Of a stretch of 64,000 nucleotides of DNA, positions 61,527-64,000 are shown one piece after another. A program made the position numbers and the translations under genes. Position 1 is the stretch's first letter, and every line of letters starts with the position of its first letter. Under the pieces are notes generated by a model. It was not told the origin of the DNA. It saw only the letters and a list, made by a program, of their open reading frames with translations, and ran no database searches. Source of the DNA: Sphingomonas sp. IC081 (lineage in GTDB: Bacteria; Pseudomonadota; Alphaproteobacteria; Sphingomonadales; Sphingomonadaceae); NCBI RefSeq assembly GCF_006874585.1, contig NZ_CP029761.1:197001-261000 (forward strand). Direction: 5' to 3'.

Positions 61527-62198
61527 TCAACCTTCGCCGATACGGTCCGCAAACAGCAGGCGCCCGCCCGAAAGGTGCATGAGGGCGTCGCCGAAGTCGG
61601 TCGGCGCCATCGCGAAGCAGCCTTCGCTGCGGCCGATCTTGCCCCATTTGGCGATCATCGAGGCATCGACGTACCAGGCCGGATGCATGACGATGGCCCG
61701 TTCGAGCGCGGCCGAATTGTCGGCGTCGAGGCCCTTGAGGCGGATCGAGGTCCCGTACTTGCCCTGATACCACTCGCAGGTGAGATAGGCCCCGCGCGAG
61801 GTGGCTTCCGAACCGTACATGTTCGAGAACGACTGCAGCCAGCCGCTGTGCGCCGGGTCCGAACCGCGACCGTGCGCAAGCAGGAACGAGCGTACCGTGC
61901 CGTTTTCGAGGTTGGCGAAATGCAGGCGCGGTCGGGACGAGGGCTGTGCGAAGTCGGCAATGCCGACAACGTCGGTGCGCCACAAGTGCGACTGCACGCG
62001 CTGCACCTGCCGGGCCGCCGCATCGAGGATGCGCCGTTCATAGGGCGTGCGGCTGTAAGGCGCCGCGCTGATGCCGCCCGACGAAGGCGTGCTAACGGAA
62101 GAAATTTCGGCTGCCAGCACCCGGGAGGGAAGCGCGAGGCTTGCCCCCGCCGCCAATCCGCCCATGAGGACAGCACGTCGACCCAACGTGTTTTCCAT
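61527..62198 (-). CDS. Murein L,D-transpeptidase catalytic domain family protein
   Basis: Exported protein of 223 residues. The N-terminus MENTLGRRAVLMGG with a hydrophobic helix to VLAAE resembles a Tat or Sec signal. The mature domain has VGIADFAQPSSRPRLHFANL, then SGWLQSFSNMYGSEATSRGA and MIAKWGKIGRSEGCFAM with the catalytic His/Cys region (the GCFA Cys). It may crosslink or edit peptidoglycan in the periplasm. Family assignment is by motif. Confidence 0.75.
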   Translation of the reverse strand: MENTLGRRAVLMGGLAAGASLALPSRVLAAEISSVSTPSSGGISAAPYSRTPYERRILDAAARQVQRVQSHLWRTDVVGIADFAQPSSRPRLHFANLENGTVRSFLLAHGRGSDPAHSGWLQSFSNMYGSEATSRGAYLTCEWYQGKYGTSIRLKGLDADNSAALERAIVMHPAWYVDASMIAKWGKIGRSEGCFAMAPTDFGDALMHLSGGRLLFADRIGEG

Positions 62199-62286
62199 AG
62201 GCTTGAGACTAACCGATTTCGGTTAACAGCGCCAGAAGGCCTTACCCATTGGTTCCCGGAAGGCGGTCGGCTCGCCGCATGATGAA

Positions 62287-62315
62287 AACGGCTTGCCGCA
62301 ATGCAGCAAGCCGTT
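62287..62315 (-). terminator. Intrinsic terminator after phaZ
   Basis: AACGGCTTGC (62287-62296) pairs with 62306-62315 around nine bases. On the minus strand it is followed by TTTTC, 120 bases after the phaZ stop codon. Confidence 0.65.
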
Positions 62316-62436
62316 GATCAAGTCTCTGATCCGCAACGCTGGTTACGGGCGGGTTGCGGGCCGGTTTCGGATCGCCATCGTTTCATGTCGTTCCGTGCTG
62401 CGCTCCCGTGCGCGGCAGAACCGGGGGGCGTCCCTC

Positions 62437-63681
62437 TCAGGCCACCGCCTTCAGCGGCTTTTTCTGGTGCTGGCGAATCCACGCCTCGACGACAGGGGCG
62501 ATACGGCCGCGCCATTTGCTGCCGTTGAAGATGCCATAGTGCCCCACGCCTTCGGCCAGGAGGTACTTCTTGCGGTCCTCGGGCAGGTTGGCGGCGAGGT
62601 GCAGCGCCGCCTTGGTCTGGCCGAGGCCCGAGATGTCGTCCCGTTCGCCCTCGACGGCGAGGATGGCGGTGTCGCGGATCGCGCCAAGGTCGATGCGCTC
62701 GCCGCGATGGACGAACTCGCCATTGGGCAGCGAATGCTTCTGGAACACATGCTCCACGGTCTGGAGGTAGTATTCGGCGGTCATGTCGCAGACCGCGCGG
62801 TATTCGTCATAGAAGGCCTTGGTCGCCGCCGCGCTCTCGTCGTCGCCTTCGACGAGGTGCTTGAACATGCCGTAGTGGCTCATCATGTGGTTGCCGAGGT
62901 TCATCGCCATGAAGCCGGCCAGTTGCAGGAAGCCGGGATAGACCTTGCGGCCGCCGCCGGGATAGGTCAGCGGCACGGTGGTGACGACGTTCTGCTCGAA
63001 CCAGGCGAGCGGCTGGTTCATGGCGACGTCGTTGACGCTGGTGGGCGCCTCGCGCGTGTCGATCGGGCCGCCCATCACGGTGAGCGTGGCCGGGCGGCAG
63101 GGGTTTTCCTGCTTGCCCATGATCGCGGTGGCGGCAAAGGCCGGCACCGAGGGCTGGCACACGGCAAGCATGTGGGTGCCGGGGCCGATGTGTTCGAGGA
63201 AGGCGATCAGGTAGTCGATATAGTCGTCAAGGTCGAAGCGGCCAGCGCTCTGCGGCACCATCTTGGCGTCGGCCCAGTCGGTGATGTAGACCTCGCAGGT
63301 CTCGACCATGCGCGCCACGGTGCCGCGCAGCAGGGTGGCGAAGTGGCCGCTCATCGGCGCGACGACCAGCAGCTTGGGCGCGTTCTTGGGCAGGCCCGGA
63401 TGGTCGAAGCGCAGCAGGTTGCCGTAAGGGCGGTGCATGACGATGGCTTCGGTGACCGGGTAGGTCTTGCCGCCCAGGGTCACCTCCTCGATGTCGAATG
63501 CGGGCTTGCCGCGGGTCATCGTGGCATGGGCAAAGACGTCGAGCGCCGAGGCCATGACCGGGCCGAAGCCGAAGTGGCTGAACGGCATCGAGGGATTCGT
63601 CAGCAGCTCGGCGCCGACCGATGCCCAGGCGGCGGCGCCGCTCAGCATGGTGCGCTGCAGTTCGTAAGCGTTGTAAAGCAA
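62437..63681 (-). CDS. phaZ: Intracellular PHB depolymerase
   Basis: Cytoplasmic depolymerase of 414 residues that releases 3-hydroxybutyrate from granules. It starts at a TTG (AGGAG eight bases upstream) with MLYNAYELQRTML in the product. The nucleophile Cys175 lies in LAVCQPSVP, the feature of intracellular PhaZ enzymes, with Asp in VEGERDD and His in GVGHYGIF completing the triad. It pairs functionally with bdhA at 24704 for PHB use. The gene is alone and divergent from the partial gene at the right end. Confidence 0.95.
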   Translation of the reverse strand: MLYNAYELQRTMLSGAAAWASVGAELLTNPSMPFSHFGFGPVMASALDVFAHATMTRGKPAFDIEEVTLGGKTYPVTEAIVMHRPYGNLLRFDHPGLPKNAPKLLVVAPMSGHFATLLRGTVARMVETCEVYITDWADAKMVPQSAGRFDLDDYIDYLIAFLEHIGPGTHMLAVCQPSVPAFAATAIMGKQENPCRPATLTVMGGPIDTREAPTSVNDVAMNQPLAWFEQNVVTTVPLTYPGGGRKVYPGFLQLAGFMAMNLGNHMMSHYGMFKHLVEGDDESAAATKAFYDEYRAVCDMTAEYYLQTVEHVFQKHSLPNGEFVHRGERIDLGAIRDTAILAVEGERDDISGLGQTKAALHLAANLPEDRKKYLLAEGVGHYGIFNGSKWRGRIAPVVEAWIRQHQKKPLKAVA

Positions 63682-63908
63682 GTGAATTTCTCCTGCGCGA
63701 CATGCCCGCCCGGTCTCTGATTAGCTCTCTTGTGGACCGCATTTGTCGGGGTTTTATGGCATCCATGTGGGCCTGCCGGACCATTTGCGCAATGCGGCAA
63801 TAGTCCAATGGCATCTTTCACGAGGGTGATCTTGTGCGATCACTGTAAGCGGAACATCCGTCGAGTCGCCTGCCTGCCGGGTCTTTTCCCGGAGCCTGCA
63901 AAGGGATA

Positions 63909-64000
63909 ATGCGCAAGGCCATGCAAGCCGATGTGGAACAGAGCGAGGCGCAGGAAATCGGCGCCGCGATGAAGGATGGCCCGAGGCCGGCCAAGGGAGA
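63909..64000 (+). CDS. Start of an unidentified protein (partial)
   Basis: An ATG at 63909 with AAAGGGA just upstream opens a frame that stays open to the end of the window: a charged, helical N-terminus (MRKAMQADVEQSEAQEIGAA). It is divergent from phaZ across about 230 bases. Too little is visible for a family. Confidence 0.5.
   Translation, partial: MRKAMQADVEQSEAQEIGAAMKDGPRPAKG

Overview
The window reads as a chromosome segment from a high-GC alphaproteobacterium, most likely a sphingomonad close to Novosphingobium. The evidence is the style of the housekeeping genes (lptF-lptG, clpS with an Ala/Lys-rich leader, lipB, yqgE, a class I PHA synthase with phasins and an intracellular PHB depolymerase), overlapping high-GC operons, and frequent GTG/TTG starts. 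No sequence search was run; all family names come from motif recognition.

The left part (about 1-36,700) is accessory DNA, a mosaic of stress, redox and sulfur genes. It carries four LysR regulators, three thioredoxin-fold AhpC/TSA-like proteins, two NDH-2-type flavoproteins (one split by a stop codon), two YeeE/YedE-type transporters, and two small membrane proteins that share the same operator. At 7.7-13.1 kb lies a bufferin locus: a sigma factor resembling Caulobacter SigF, BufB and BufC maturation proteins, two divergent bufferin precursors (six and four cysteines), a DoxX/BufD-like protein, a YedE-like transporter and a DUF1109/NrsF-like anti-sigma factor. The two bufferin genes face away from each other, and each has a GTAAC-N17-CGAA promoter-like motif. 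At 15.6-18.8 kb an AT-rich stretch and two overlapping tyrosine recombinases mark an insertion. At 19.2-29.4 kb come a LysR/peroxiredoxin pair, a DUF302-YedE-OlsA operon facing OlsB (ornithine lipids), then a PHB cluster (bdhA, broken NDH-2, patatin, phasin, phaB). At 29.5-34.0 kb five tightly packed minus-strand genes (DoxX-like, DedA-like, TTC38-like TPR, ATP-grasp, NylB-like beta-lactamase) form an operon of unknown purpose. A P4-type integrase with an excisionase-like gene sits next to a tRNA-Cys gene at 35.0-36.8 kb, the probable right edge of an integrated island.

The right part (about 36,800-64,000) looks like core chromosome: mobA, a winged-helix regulator, alaC, phaC, a phasin with a long basic Ala/Pro/Lys leader, clpS, lptFG, a fatty acid desaturase, a GNAT protein with an in-frame 18-bp repeat, a CoA-ester lyase, lipB with a lipoprotein, a methyltransferase, an arsC-like gene, an orphan 2Fe-2S subunit, a TonB receptor, a fumarylacetoacetase-family hydrolase, yqgE, mocA-xdhC, a TetR regulator, an L,D-transpeptidase-like protein and phaZ. 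PHB synthesis, granule coating and mobilisation genes therefore occur in both halves; no phaA thiolase is seen.

Three gene-free structured elements stand out in the core half: a 272-bp element with 35-bp near-perfect terminal inverted repeats enclosing two further hairpins (50,452-50,723), and two members of a modular palindromic repeat family (58,227-58,411 and 61,361-61,513).
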